Notes under the pieces: model-generated
The model's input: the letters and a program-made list of their open reading frames with translations, nothing else
What the model was told of the DNA's origin: nothing
Databases searched by the model: none
From: CAYPTB01 sp964413535
Lineage (GTDB): Bacteria > Planctomycetota > UBA1135 > GCA-002686595
NCBI GenBank assembly: GCA_964413535.1
Contig: CAYPTB010000049.1
Coordinates: forward strand, 12,638 to 76,637
Length of the DNA: 64,000 bases
Reading direction: 5' to 3'
Shown: one piece after another, positions 16,917 through 25,648 of the stretch
Layout: each line of letters opens with the position of its first letter
Numbering within the stretch: position 1 is the first letter of the stretch
Position numbers and translations under genes: made by a program

Positions 16917-18440
16917 TCACCTGCGCACGAACTCGATCGGGCCGTCGTCCAGGCGAATGCGCACGATCGTGTCGCGATCGCGCTCGAACGCTCCTCTGCG
17001 CGGCTCTTCTCCGATGAGCAGCGAGAACGCATCGGGTCCAGCCGGCGCGAGGTGGCATTCGAGCGAGCCCATGCGGACGGTGAGAGACTCGCCCGCGACG
17101 CCGATCGTCAGGGTGCCCCAGTGCTCGTTCACGAAGATGCCGGCGTAGCGCTCGGGCGCGAGCGAGAGGCCATTGTGTGCGCCGAGCGGCTCGGGCAGGC
17201 GCCGGTGCTCGGCTAGGCCGGGCAAGTTGCGCGCGACCTCTTCGCGCAAGCCCGGTAGGAGATCCTGGCCGCTCTCGCCGAGCAGGCGGTCGTACAGGTC
17301 GACCGACACGATCTGATCGATGAACAGCGACGCCGGCAGGTCGCAGTTCGTCACCACGGCGACGCCGATTCCGTGCTCGGGCAGGAACGACGTGTGCGCT
17401 GAAGCGCCGAGGTAGCCGCCGTTGTGGAACGCGTAGGGACGACCGCGGTAGGTGCCGCGACCCCAGCCGAGGCCGAAGCCCTGCTGGACGCGAATGCGGC
17501 CGCTCGGCGGGAAATCGCACTGTCGGCCGATCATCTCGGCGAACAACTCCTCCGAGACGATGCGCCTGCCGTCGATGGCGCCGCGCCCGAGATTCAGCCG
17601 CAGCCAACGCGCGAGGTCGCGCGCCGTCGTACCGAGCCCGCCCGCCGCGTGCATGGTCGCATTGGTCTTGTGCGGTGCGGGAACGAGCTGGCTGCCGTTC
17701 GTCTGCTGCGGACGTGCGACGTCGGCGCGCGCGTACATCTCATCGGCGTAGGGCGTCGTCGCGAGCATGCCGGCCGGCCGCAGCACGCGCTCGAGCAAGA
17801 CCTCTTGCCACGGCTTCTTCGCCACCGACTCGATCACGCGGCCGAGCAGCGTGAAGTGGATGTTCGAGTACGCGGGAGCGTCGCCCGCCGTCGCCGCCGT
17901 GCGCAGGAAATAGTAGTAGCGGTCGTTGGTGATCTCGCCCGTGTAGGCGTCGAGCAGCACGATCGGAGGGCAATCGAGCGCAGCGCGGTGGCACAGGAGA
18001 TCGCGCAGCGTGATCGCGGCCGCGCGCTCGGCGTCGGGCAGCTCGAAGCGCGGGAGGAAGGCCTTCACGGGCACGTCGAGGTCGAGCTTCCCGTCGTCGA
18101 CGAGCGCGAGCACGGTCATGGCGACGAATGGCTTCGTCGCCGACGCGATGTAGAAGGCCGTATCGAGGGTCACCGTCGCGTGCGTCGCGGGATCGAGCTC
18201 ACCGAACGCGTCGAGCAGGAGCACCTCGCCGTCCTTCACCGCGACGACGGCGAAGCCCGGCACGAAGAACTCCCCGTGGGCCGCGGCCCAGCGCTCGCGC
18301 AGCCCTTCGAGCTCGGGAGCGAGGGCGCTGTGCTCCGGCTCGACGCGGCGCACCGCGGTCCCGTCCTCCAGACCGTGAGCCGCCGGGTTCCAACCGAGGA
18401 TCAGCAGGAACGTCGGCGCGATGCAGAGCTGCGTGAACAT
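16917..18440 (-). CDS. Serine hydrolase of the beta-lactamase (class C / AmpC-like) family, exported
   Basis: 507 residues from the ATG at 18440 (AGGAGA eight bases upstream) with a signal peptide ('FTQLCIAPTFLLILGW'). The penicillin-binding-protein fold is shown by the nucleophile motif SATKPF (S-x-x-K), the YSN motif in 'APAYSNIHFTLLGRVIES', and an HNGG box in 'YAFHNGGYLGASAHTSFLPE'. A C-terminal lipocalin-like beta domain of about 120 residues follows, as in many non-lactamase esterases and D-amino peptidases. The substrate cannot be told. The gene overlaps by 40 bases the end of an AraC-type regulator on the same strand, which may control it. Confidence 0.88.
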   Translation of the reverse strand: MFTQLCIAPTFLLILGWNPAAHGLEDGTAVRRVEPEHSALAPELEGLRERWAAAHGEFFVPGFAVVAVKDGEVLLLDAFGELDPATHATVTLDTAFYIASATKPFVAMTVLALVDDGKLDLDVPVKAFLPRFELPDAERAAAITLRDLLCHRAALDCPPIVLLDAYTGEITNDRYYYFLRTAATAGDAPAYSNIHFTLLGRVIESVAKKPWQEVLLERVLRPAGMLATTPYADEMYARADVARPQQTNGSQLVPAPHKTNATMHAAGGLGTTARDLARWLRLNLGRGAIDGRRIVSEELFAEMIGRQCDFPPSGRIRVQQGFGLGWGRGTYRGRPYAFHNGGYLGASAHTSFLPEHGIGVAVVTNCDLPASLFIDQIVSVDLYDRLLGESGQDLLPGLREEVARNLPGLAEHRRLPEPLGAHNGLSLAPERYAGIFVNEHWGTLTIGVAGESLTVRMGSLECHLAPAGPDAFSLLIGEEPRRGAFERDRDTIVRIRLDDGPIEFVRR

Positions 18441-19336
18441 GGGAGTCTCCTCGTGTATGTGCTCGCAGCGTGGCAAGGGATCGTCGCAGCGTCTTGGACG
18501 GATGCAACCTGCACCGGCGCGGTGCGCACGAGCACGCGGTAGCGGGCAGGGGAGAGCCCCACCCAGCGCGCGAAGAGCCGGCACAGGTGGGCCTGGTCAC
18601 ACAGGCCGACGCGGAAGGCAACCTCCGCGAGGTCGGCGCTCGTCGTGCGGAGGAGCCGCGTCGCGGCGCGGGTGCGCGATCGTTGGACGTACTCCGTCGG
18701 CCCGAGTCCGTGCACGCGCCGGAAGACGCGCGCGAGGTGGATCGGATGGACGCCGACCGCGTTCGCCAGCGCGCGCACGCGCAGCGGGCGGTCGAGCTCG
18801 TCCTCGATCAAGTCTTCGGCATCCGCTAGCCAAGGAGGCGCGGCCCCAGTCGCTCGCTCCTCGCCCGGCAGCGCGGCGAGCACGCCGTCGACGCGTTCTT
18901 CGAGCTCGCTCTCGCCGTTCGACATCGAGCCGAGCAACGCGAACATCGCCCTGGCAAGCGTGCCGCCCGATTCCCAGCGGTACTCGAGCGGGGGGCCGAG
19001 CTCGGGCAGGAACTCCCGCTCCCGCACGGGCTCGAGGAGCAGCGTCGCGACCGGCGCCGTGCCGAACTCGTCCGCGTGGCGAACGCCCGCCGGTTTCGTC
19101 GCGCAGTCCCCCGGGCCCGCGCGACGGCGTGCGCACGGCGTCGTCTCCTCGAGTACACCCGCGGCGACCAGCGTGATGCTCGCGGCGTCGTGCGCATGGG
19201 GCACCTGCACGAGACCGGGCGCGTACTCGACCCGCCGCACGCGCACCGAGCCGATCTCGAGGGCAGCGCTCGCCAGAACGCGCGGCCCGCTCGCAGGGCA
19301 GAGCACGGGAGCGTTGGAGCTGGGCGGAATCAGCAC
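18401..19336 (-). CDS. AraC-family transcriptional regulator
   Basis: 311 residues from a GTG at 19336 with GAGGTGAT just before it. The N-terminal half is a cupin-like sensing domain: 'VPHAHDAASITLVAAGVLEE' and 'AGDCATKPAGVRHADEFG'-type text. The C-terminal half has the two helix-turn-helix motifs of AraC/XylS: 'LANAVGVHPIHLARVFRRVH', 'GLGPTEYVQRSR', then 'LAEVAFRVGLCDQAHLCRLF' and 'WVGLSPARYR'. The 3' end overlaps the start of the serine hydrolase gene, so both are likely transcribed together. The ligand is unknown. Confidence 0.92.
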   Translation of the reverse strand: MLIPPSSNAPVLCPASGPRVLASAALEIGSVRVRRVEYAPGLVQVPHAHDAASITLVAAGVLEETTPCARRRAGPGDCATKPAGVRHADEFGTAPVATLLLEPVREREFLPELGPPLEYRWESGGTLARAMFALLGSMSNGESELEERVDGVLAALPGEERATGAAPPWLADAEDLIEDELDRPLRVRALANAVGVHPIHLARVFRRVHGLGPTEYVQRSRTRAATRLLRTTSADLAEVAFRVGLCDQAHLCRLFARWVGLSPARYRVLVRTAPVQVASVQDAATIPCHAASTYTRRLPCSRSSASRRRSC

Positions 19337-19546
19337 ATCACCTCGAATGGCAACGCGCTCATTGGGAACGCCGCACGCATGCTTTCACGGCGCGCTCGGC
19401 GACCGCGCGTTCAAGACAGCACCACGGGGCCATCACCTTCTCGGATCGCGATCCATGAATCCTTCCCGCACGCTGGCGGCCCTGGGTATATAGGTAGCAG
19501 TCGACGGTGGGTCGTCTTGGTGTGATGTCCGCCGATCGTGTCCCTG

Positions 19547-19570
19547 CCCTTCCCCGTTCTGCGGGAAGGG
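19547..19570 (+). promoter_or_regulatory. Leader hairpin upstream of the DUF1326 gene
   Basis: CCCTTCCC (19547-19554) and GGGAAGGG (19563-19570) form a perfect 8-bp stem with an 8-base loop. It ends seven bases before the GGAGG ribosome site of the gene at 19589. No T-run follows, so it looks like a leader structure rather than a terminator. Confidence 0.4.
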
Positions 19571-19588
19571 AGACGAAGGAGGTACCCC

Positions 19589-20362
19589 ATGCGAAACAAA
19601 CTGATTTCGATCGTTCTCGCTTGCGCCGCTCTCGCGGGTCTCGCAGCGGCGCGCGCGCTCTCTTCTCCGGTCGAGCCTCGCGCGGCCGAGGCCGAATGGA
19701 GCCTGAACGCCACCATCATCGAGGCATGCAGCTGCCCGATGTTCTGTCAGTGCTACTTCAACCCGGAGCCTGCCAGTTTCCCGGGCTGCTGCCCGCCGGG
19801 CTCGGATCCGAAGGATGCGCCGCGGTACTGCCGCTTCAACAACGCCTTCCAGGTGAACAAAGGAAGCTTCGGGGCCGTCAAGCTCGACGGCGCCAAGTTC
19901 TGGATAGCGGGCGACCTCGGCGGCGACTTCTCCAAGGGCGAGATGAACTGGGCCGTGTTGCACTTCGACCCCGCGGTCAAGAAAGAACAGCGCGAGGGCA
20001 TCCAGACGATCCTCGGCCACCTCTATCCCGTGAAGTGGCAGTCGTTCCAGGTGGGCGCCGACCACGCGATGGAGTGGAAGGGCGGGAAGGACCGAGCGGT
20101 CGCCAAGCTCGACGGCGGCAAGGTCGCCGAGGTCGTGCTCGTGCGCAACCAAGAGATAGGGATGACGAACGATCCGATCGTGATCCACAACCTCAAGTAC
20201 TGGGGAGCGCCGCGCAACGACGGCTTCGTCCTCATGGCGAACGAGATCGAAGCCTATCGCGCCGGCGACGAGCCCTACGAGTTCAAGGGCACGAACGGCT
20301 TCATGATCACCTTCGACATCAACTCGAAGGACGTGGCCGGAGCGGCGTCGAAGGCCTACTGA
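19589..20362 (+). CDS. Exported DUF1326-domain protein
   Basis: 257 residues from the ATG at 19589 (GGAGG seven bases upstream). An N-terminal signal sequence ('LISIVLACAALAGLAAARAL') is followed by the DUF1326 signature 'IIEACSCPMFCQCYFN' with closely spaced cysteines. The rest is a beta-rich domain with 'WAVLHFDPAVKKEQREG' and 'QTILGHLYPVKWQSF'. The cysteine cluster could bind metal or a heavy-metal ligand. DUF1326 proteins have no established function. The gene is bracketed by hairpins (19547-19570 and 20404-20434), so it is probably a single transcription unit. The DoxX-family gene lies about 390 bases downstream. Confidence 0.85.
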   Translation: MRNKLISIVLACAALAGLAAARALSSPVEPRAAEAEWSLNATIIEACSCPMFCQCYFNPEPASFPGCCPPGSDPKDAPRYCRFNNAFQVNKGSFGAVKLDGAKFWIAGDLGGDFSKGEMNWAVLHFDPAVKKEQREGIQTILGHLYPVKWQSFQVGADHAMEWKGGKDRAVAKLDGGKVAEVVLVRNQEIGMTNDPIVIHNLKYWGAPRNDGFVLMANEIEAYRAGDEPYEFKGTNGFMITFDINSKDVAGAASKAY

Positions 20363-20403
20363 CCGCCGAATCTGCGCTGCCGCTCGCGGACGAGCATGTC
20401 ACC

Positions 20404-20434
20404 GCATGCGCCGGTGCGCTGCACCGGCGCATGC
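20404..20434 (+). terminator. Perfect 14-bp hairpin after the DUF1326 gene
   Basis: GCATGCGCCGGTGC (20404-20417) is answered by its exact reverse complement at 20421-20434 across a 3-base GCT loop, 42 bases beyond the DUF1326 stop. It is very stable, but no T-tract follows. It probably acts as an intrinsic-like terminator or a 3'-end stabiliser. Confidence 0.6.
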
Positions 20435-20754
20435 AACACGACGCATCGCACGTGGCATGGATCCGGTCCGCACCGTCCAAGGTCCGCGGATCCGGTGTGC
20501 CGCGAGGATGACATCGACCGGATCGTGAACCCATAGAGGTGGGACGGACCGCCACTCTCGTTCGGCGATGCGCGCGTTGGCGGTCGAGAGCACTCGACTT
20601 CGAAAGGGCCGGCTCATGCGCTCGATCCGGAGGAGCTCGTACGGGACGGGGCGAGAGCGCGGGGCTTGATGCGTCGGTCCCGGATCGCGAGGATCCCGGG
20701 CCTTCCGGCGGGCTCGCCCGCCTTCCCTTTGCCCGTGAGGAGGAGCCGACGATC
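20435..20754. other. Intergenic stretch without a recognised gene
   Basis: 320 bases between the hairpin and the DoxX-type gene. I find no convincing reading frame, RNA gene or repeat. The GGAGG near its right end serves the downstream ATG. Confidence 0.5.
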
Positions 20755-21162
20755 ATGAGCTACTCGAGGAGCGACTGGGGCCGCTTGCTGCTCCGCGTGA
20801 CTTTCGGAGGAATGATGCTCTTCCACGGGATCGCGAAGCTCCAGCACGGAATCGAGGGGATTCGAGCCGGCGTCGTGGGAAAAGGCCTGCCCGAAGTGCT
20901 GGCCTACGGCGTGTACGCGGGCGAGATCCTGGCGCCCGTGCTCTTGATCGCCGGCGTGTTCACGTCGATCGCCGCGCTGGTGCTCGCGTTCAACATGGTC
21001 GTCGCGATCTACGTCGCGCACTCGGCGGAGATCTTCTCCATCGGCGAGCACGGCAACTGGGCGATCGAGCTCCCCATGCTCTACCTGCTCGGCGCCCTCG
21101 CGATCCTGCTCCTCGGGCCGGGCGAGATCGCGTTCCGGAGCTCGAGCGGGAAGCGCCGCTAA
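20755..21162 (+). CDS. DoxX-family integral membrane protein
   Basis: 135 residues from the ATG at 20755. The DoxX signature is at the start: 'WGRLLLRVTFGGMMLFHGIA' with the family His and Lys ('FHGIAKLQHG'). About four membrane spans follow, including 'VLLIAGVFTSIAALVLAFNM' and 'LLGALAILLLGPGEIAF'. DoxX/YphA-type proteins are small inner-membrane proteins linked to redox and thiol stress in some bacteria. It converges on the small lipoprotein gene with a hairpin between them. The exact function is unknown. Confidence 0.85.
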   Translation: MSYSRSDWGRLLLRVTFGGMMLFHGIAKLQHGIEGIRAGVVGKGLPEVLAYGVYAGEILAPVLLIAGVFTSIAALVLAFNMVVAIYVAHSAEIFSIGEHGNWAIELPMLYLLGALAILLLGPGEIAFRSSSGKRR

Positions 21163-21176
21163 CGCAGAACGAAATC

Positions 21177-21201
21177 GGGGAAGCTCGTGGAGAGCTTCCC
21201 C
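21177..21201. terminator. Hairpin between convergent DoxX and lipoprotein genes
   Basis: GGGGAAGCTC (21177-21186) pairs perfectly with GAGCTTCCCC (21192-21201) across a 5-base loop. It sits between the stops of two convergent genes (21162 and 21250), the right place for a bidirectional terminator. No T-run is present on either side. Confidence 0.55.
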
Positions 21202-21249
21202 GGTCGCCTGCATCGGGCCCGCCGGCGTGGATGCCGGCTACCTATTGAT

Positions 21250-21441
21250 TTACTCGTCGACGGCGTCTTCGATCTCCTCACCGGCGTCCTCGATGGCTTC
21301 GCCCGCGTCCTCGATTCCCTCGTCGACGTTCTCGCCGGCTTCTTCCATCATGCCGTCATCTGGACAGCCGTACAGGCCGAGGGTCGGGACCAACGCGGCG
21401 GCGACGAATACACAGTGCTTCATGGCTTTCAGGATCTTCAT
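21250..21441 (-). CDS. Small acidic lipoprotein, 63 aa
   Basis: Starts 'MKILKAMKHCVFVAAALVP' with AAGGAG seven bases upstream and has a lipobox ending LGLYGC, so the mature protein would be anchored at Cys26. The mature part is about 38 residues and almost wholly acidic, with a repeating IEDAGE[AE] pattern likely to form an amphipathic helix. It recalls entericidin-like or other small helical lipoproteins in outline, but the acidic repeat is unusual. It is too small to assign; an envelope-stress role is a guess based on the neighbouring DoxX and DUF1328 genes. Confidence 0.7.
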   Translation of the reverse strand: MKILKAMKHCVFVAAALVPTLGLYGCPDDGMMEEAGENVDEGIEDAGEAIEDAGEEIEDAVDE

Positions 21442-21572
21442 GGGTGACTCCTTGTCAGGGGGGGTTCTGTTCTCAGGTTCGTGACCTTGCGCTCCGAGCG
21501 CGCATCAACGATTGCTCTCCATTTCACTGCAGGCCGAGGGGCGCTCGAGCCGTGAGCCTCTGTGCGACGCCA

Positions 21573-21740
21573 TCAGTCCAGCACCCGTTTGCGGCCGAAG
21601 ACGAGGCTCACCACGAAGATCACGAGGAACACGAAGAAGAGGACCTTCGCTATCCCGGCGGCCGACGCTGCGATGCCCGTGAAGCCGAACACGGCCGCGA
21701 CGAGCGCGAGCAGTAGGAACATCAGGGACCAGCTGAGCAT
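21573..21740 (-). CDS. DUF1328-family small membrane protein (YtjA-like)
   Basis: 55 residues from the ATG at 21740, which has GGAGG seven bases before it; a longer upstream reading is less likely. Two membrane spans ('SLMFLLLALVAAVFGFTGIA' and 'VLFFVFLVIFVVSLVFG') and the central glycine/alanine turn 'GIAASAAGIAK' are the DUF1328 signature. Length matches the family (about 54). The function is not established; members are often stress-induced in Proteobacteria. Confidence 0.85.
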   Translation of the reverse strand: MLSWSLMFLLLALVAAVFGFTGIAASAAGIAKVLFFVFLVIFVVSLVFGRKRVLD

Positions 21741-21998
21741 CGTTTGCCTCCGTGTCAGGGCGCGCGCGGGGGGATCGCGCACTCGACACAGTCATAGGGC
21801 AACGTCTGGTCCGGTGACCCTCGGGATAACTGGGTAGCCTTCTCCCAAAGGCAAGGCTTGGCCGAGTTGCGGACCCCTCGATCGATGGATCCACGCCCGT
21901 CGGGAGGCGTGCCGGAAGCGTACTCCGCGGTACGGCCGACGTGGCGGCGCTACGGTCTCGACAAGGACGAGTTCAAGCCGAAGAGGACTGACGCGAGT

Positions 21999-24167
21999 TC
22001 ACTTCGAGAGTAGCGCCCGGTCGCCGTTCACGGGGTCGAGCGCTCCGATCCCGCGCAGGAAGTCGTCGCTGAAGAGGAGCCGCTCGCTTCCCGCGTCGAA
22101 GGCGAGATCGTTGGCGCCGACGAGCGGACCCGCGCCCGTGACCTCGTCGGCGACGAGCGTCCGCATTCCGAGGTTCGCGACCGACAGGTCCATCTCGAGC
22201 ACGTCGCGCCCGTCGTCGGAGAGCACGAAGGCGCGCTGGCCCGCCGGATCGAGCGCGAGCGACACGGCGGAAGGGAACGACGGCCCTTGGCCGCCGAGAT
22301 TGCCGTCGGAGATCACCGTCTGCTGGCCGAGCATCGCGCCCGGAGCGAGATCGATCGCGATGACCCGACCACTGCCTTGGCGGTCGAGGACCAGCGCGCG
22401 CGATGCCGAGTCGACGACGATCGCGACGGGGTCGTCGATCTCGTCGCTCGTTCCGATGCCGGGGCCGGCGAGGATCGTGCGCGCGAGCGTGGCGAGGTCG
22501 AGCGCGATCACCGAGTCGATGGCCGTGTCGACGAGGAGCAGTCGGTTGCCGGGAGCGTCGAACGCGAAGGCCACCACGGTGACGATCGCGCCCCCGCCGT
22601 CCGCAGGCGCCGCGAGGGAGGTCCGCTCGCCCGAAGCGAGCGAGACCGCGAAGACCGACATGGCCCCCATCACGAACGCTCGTCCGCCCGCTTCGTCCAG
22701 CGCGAGGTCCGCGCCGTCGATGAAGTCGGGGCCGGACCCCACTCCGTTACCCGACACGATCGTGCGGTTGCCGGTGGCCGGATCGACGCGCACGAGCACG
22801 AGGGGTGTGCCGTGCAGGGCGAAGATCTGCTCCGCGGCCGGCGCGAAGGCCAGGTCGCGCAGATCGGTGAAGCGCGCGCCCGTTCCGATCCCAGGCGTGC
22901 CGAGCTCGGTGCGGTTGCCGGTGGCGAGAGCCACTGCGAAGACCGCGCGCCGCGCGCTGTCGGCGACGAACAGCCGGTCGTTCGCGAGGTCGAGATCCAT
23001 GCCCGCCGGACTCCCGAACGGGGTTCCCGTACCGACTTGCAGCGGGGCGACGAGATCCACGCCCGACAGGACGGTGCGGTCGCCGGCCGTGGGGCCCGCC
23101 AGCTCGACGTCGTAGACGAGCGTGGGACCCGCGTCGGCCACGAAGGCGCGCTGGTTGGGCGCGTCGAAGGCGATCGATGCGAGCAGGCCATAGGTGGGGC
23201 CGCCTCCGAGGGAGTTGCTCGATACGACGGTGCGGTCGCCGAAGGTGGGACCGACCTGCAAGTCGACGGCGACGACGCTGCTGGTACCCGAATCGACGAT
23301 TAGCGCGCGCGGCAGCACGACCGAGTCGTCGAGCGCGACGTCGAGCGGCGTGGACAGCGCCGGCCCGGCGCCCGCCGTGATCGGATTCCCGCCCGAGATC
23401 AGCGTCTCGGCGCCGTTCGGCGGCGACATCAGATCCACCTCGTACAGCCCGTCGTCGTCCGTCGTGGGCGCGAGCGCCGTCGTGCCCAGGAGGCCGAGGT
23501 CGATCCCGCCGCCGGGCGAGCCGAGCGCGGCTCCGCTGCTGAGCTGCGTGCGGTTGCCGCTGCCCTGGTCCACCGCGAAGAGCGCTCCGTCGACGTCGAG
23601 GACGATGGCCTCGCCGGCCGCGGGGTCGAGGACGAGTCCCACGGGAGTCGGGATCACCGGGCCGTTGCCGACCGTATCGGACGACAGGATCGAGCGAACG
23701 CCGGTCGTGAGCGAGATCGACACGATGCCGAGTCCTCGGTCCGCCACCAGCAAGCGGTTCGCAGCCGTCTGGAAGCGCACGTCGCTCGGCTCCTCGAGCA
23801 GCGGTCCCCCGTTCACGACGCGCGACGCCACGAAGCTGAAGGTCGCGCCCGAGAGGTTCTCGAGCTCGATCTCGATCTCCGTCGTGCCCACGGGCGTCGC
23901 CACGTTCCCCGAGAAGGTCGCGAAGGCGTCGGTCGTGGTCGCGAGCACGCCGTTGATGCGCACCGCCGCGAGGATCGAGGGGTTCACCGTCCGGCCGCGC
24001 ACCGTCACCATCCCCTGATCCGTGACGGCGTTCGCCGGCGGGAAGGAGAGGACGGCCGGCGCTTGGGACCCGCCTCCGTCTCCGTTGCCGTCGCAGGCGA
24101 CGAGGGAGCACGCCAAGGAGGCGAGCACGAGGAGGCTGGCGACGCGCGGGGCGGTGATCGTTCTCAT
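21999..24167 (-). CDS. Lipoprotein with NHL/SMP-30-like beta-propeller repeats
   Basis: 722 residues from the ATG at 24167 (AAGGAAA upstream). The signal ends in the lipobox SLVAC at about residue 25, followed by a Gly/Asp-rich linker. An Ig-like stretch (about 35-115) precedes repeated units with the pattern 'P-x-x-[IV]-x-[LV]-D-x-x-x-x-R' and 'GNRT-x-[LV]-S'. Units include 'RLLVADRGLGIVSISL', 'DLDLANDRLFVADSARRAVF' and 'GDRTVLSGVDLVAPLQ'. These recall NHL or SMP-30 propellers on the cell surface. The tandem 'RT-x-[LV]-S' motif recurs about ten times, so the protein may contain two propellers. No catalytic residues are recognised. Confidence 0.8.
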   Translation of the reverse strand: MRTITAPRVASLLVLASLACSLVACDGNGDGGGSQAPAVLSFPPANAVTDQGMVTVRGRTVNPSILAAVRINGVLATTTDAFATFSGNVATPVGTTEIEIELENLSGATFSFVASRVVNGGPLLEEPSDVRFQTAANRLLVADRGLGIVSISLTTGVRSILSSDTVGNGPVIPTPVGLVLDPAAGEAIVLDVDGALFAVDQGSGNRTQLSSGAALGSPGGGIDLGLLGTTALAPTTDDDGLYEVDLMSPPNGAETLISGGNPITAGAGPALSTPLDVALDDSVVLPRALIVDSGTSSVVAVDLQVGPTFGDRTVVSSNSLGGGPTYGLLASIAFDAPNQRAFVADAGPTLVYDVELAGPTAGDRTVLSGVDLVAPLQVGTGTPFGSPAGMDLDLANDRLFVADSARRAVFAVALATGNRTELGTPGIGTGARFTDLRDLAFAPAAEQIFALHGTPLVLVRVDPATGNRTIVSGNGVGSGPDFIDGADLALDEAGGRAFVMGAMSVFAVSLASGERTSLAAPADGGGAIVTVVAFAFDAPGNRLLLVDTAIDSVIALDLATLARTILAGPGIGTSDEIDDPVAIVVDSASRALVLDRQGSGRVIAIDLAPGAMLGQQTVISDGNLGGQGPSFPSAVSLALDPAGQRAFVLSDDGRDVLEMDLSVANLGMRTLVADEVTGAGPLVGANDLAFDAGSERLLFSDDFLRGIGALDPVNGDRALLSK

Positions 24168-24254
24168 GCGGTTTCCTTCCCGGAGCGAGCTGGGCGCCAC
24201 CGGCGAGCGAATGGTGGAAGCGCCCCTCCCACGGCAGAATGCTTCCCCCTAGCC

Positions 24255-25283
24255 GTGCAGTTCCAGGACTACTACGAGGTGCTGGGCGTCGCGCGCGACG
24301 CGAGCGCGGAGGACGTCAAGAAAGCCTATCGCCGTCTCGCGCTGAAGTGGCACCCCGATCGCCATCCGGAAGCGGAACGCGAGGCGGCCCAGGTCGAGTT
24401 CAAGCGCGTGAACGAGGCTTACGAGGTCCTGTCGGATCCGGCCAAACGCGAGCGCTACGACCGCTTCGGCAAGGACTGGGAGCAGGGCCAGGAGTTCCGT
24501 CCGCCGCCCGGACAGCGAACGATGAACCGCGAGGAGTTCGAGCGCGCCTTCGGCGGCGGCTCGGGCTTCTCCGATTTCTTCTCGGAGATGTTCGGCGACA
24601 TCTTCCGGCAGGACTTCGAGCGCCGCGAAGGGCGCCACGCGCGCTACCGCTATCGCGGCGCCGACGTGCGCGCCGAGCTGCATCTTCCCGTGACCGCGGC
24701 GATCCGCGGAGGGAAGAGCACCTTCGAAGTACCGGCCTCCGTGGCCTGCCCGCGCTGCGGCGGTGTCGGGCTCGTCGACGATCACGTTTGCCCGACCTGC
24801 ACCGGCCTCGGCAGCCTGCGCACGTCGAAGACGGTCGAGCTCGCGATCCCGGCCGAGGTGCGCGACGGCATGGTGCTGCGCTTGCGCGGCCTCGGCGAAC
24901 CGGCCGACGGGACCGGCGAGAGCGGCGATCTGCACCTCACGCTGCGACTCGATTCGGACGAGACCTATCGCGTGAACGGAGCCGACGTCGAGGGCGACGT
25001 GCCGGTCGCGCCCTGGGAAGCGGTCTTCGGCGCGAAGGCCGACGTCGTGACGCCGCGCGGAAAGGTCGTGCTCACGATCCCGTCCGGCAGTCGGTCCGGC
25101 GCGAGGCTGTGCCTGCGCGAGCAAGGCCTCGCCGACGGACGCGGCGGTCGCGGCGACTTCCACGCGGTGCTGCGCATGGTCCTGCCGAAGGACCTGACGC
25201 CGCGCCAGAGCGAGCTCCTGCGCGAGCTCGCTTCCGCGAGCGCCGACGCCGTCACGGGTGGAGCGCGGAGGACGGCGACGTGA
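24255..25283 (+). CDS. DnaJ-type co-chaperone with reduced zinc finger
   Basis: 342 residues from a GTG at 24255. The N-terminal J domain is complete: 'YYEVLGVARDASAEDVKKAY' and the HPD triad in 'LKWHPDRHPEAE', which stimulates DnaK ATPase. A Gly/Phe-rich linker ('FGGGSGFSDFFSEMFGDIF') follows. The central zinc region has only two Cys pairs (CPRC and CPTC) instead of four, enough for one zinc. C-terminal substrate-binding beta domains follow. The architecture lies between DnaJ and CbpA. The stop overlaps the GTG of a CbpM-like gene (GTGA), supporting a cbpA-cbpM-type pair. There is no clear ribosome site upstream of the GTG. Confidence 0.9.
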   Translation: MQFQDYYEVLGVARDASAEDVKKAYRRLALKWHPDRHPEAEREAAQVEFKRVNEAYEVLSDPAKRERYDRFGKDWEQGQEFRPPPGQRTMNREEFERAFGGGSGFSDFFSEMFGDIFRQDFERREGRHARYRYRGADVRAELHLPVTAAIRGGKSTFEVPASVACPRCGGVGLVDDHVCPTCTGLGSLRTSKTVELAIPAEVRDGMVLRLRGLGEPADGTGESGDLHLTLRLDSDETYRVNGADVEGDVPVAPWEAVFGAKADVVTPRGKVVLTIPSGSRSGARLCLREQGLADGRGGRGDFHAVLRMVLPKDLTPRQSELLRELASASADAVTGGARRTAT

Positions 25284-25549
25284 GAGCGCCCGAGCTCGTC
25301 ATCCACGGTCAGGTCTACCTCACGCTCGAGACCCTGGCGAGCTGCTACGAGGTGGAAGTCGTGTGGATCGAGGAAGTGTACGAGCATGGATTGCTCGGTC
25401 GCGGGGAGGCGATCGAGGGCTCGATCGCGGTCGCGGCCGCGATGCTCGATCGTTTCGCGCGGATCCTCCAGCTCCACCGCCAGCAGGGGATCAACGTCGC
25501 GGGCATCGCGACGCTCTTCGCGCTCGGCGAGAACCTCCGCGACGACTGA
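25280..25549 (+). CDS. CbpM-like chaperone modulator (MerR-fold)
   Basis: 89 residues from a GTG at 25280 that overlaps the DnaJ-gene stop. The sequence 'LTLETLASCYEVEVVWIEEV' then 'YEHGLLGRGEAIEGSIAVAA' and 'LDRFARILQLHRQQGINVAG' follows the MerR-like helix-turn-helix layout of CbpM, which binds the J domain of CbpA and inhibits it. The operon position fits. Similarity was judged from pattern and context only. Confidence 0.75.
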   Translation: MRAPELVIHGQVYLTLETLASCYEVEVVWIEEVYEHGLLGRGEAIEGSIAVAAAMLDRFARILQLHRQQGINVAGIATLFALGENLRDD

Positions 25550-25582
25550 GCCGCGTTCGTCGCCGACGTCTCCGGTGAGGAG

Positions 25583-25604
25583 CGCGTCGATTCTTCTCGA
25601 CGCG
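25583..25604 (+). terminator. Hairpin after the DnaJ-CbpM unit
   Basis: CGCGTCGA (25583-25590) pairs with TCGACGCG (25597-25604) across TTCTTC, 33 bases beyond the CbpM stop. It is a likely transcription end, though without a T-run. Confidence 0.45.
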
Positions 25605-25648
25605 TACCGACTCGAGTCGCCGGACGCTCAGCTCGCCGTTCGCGTGGG

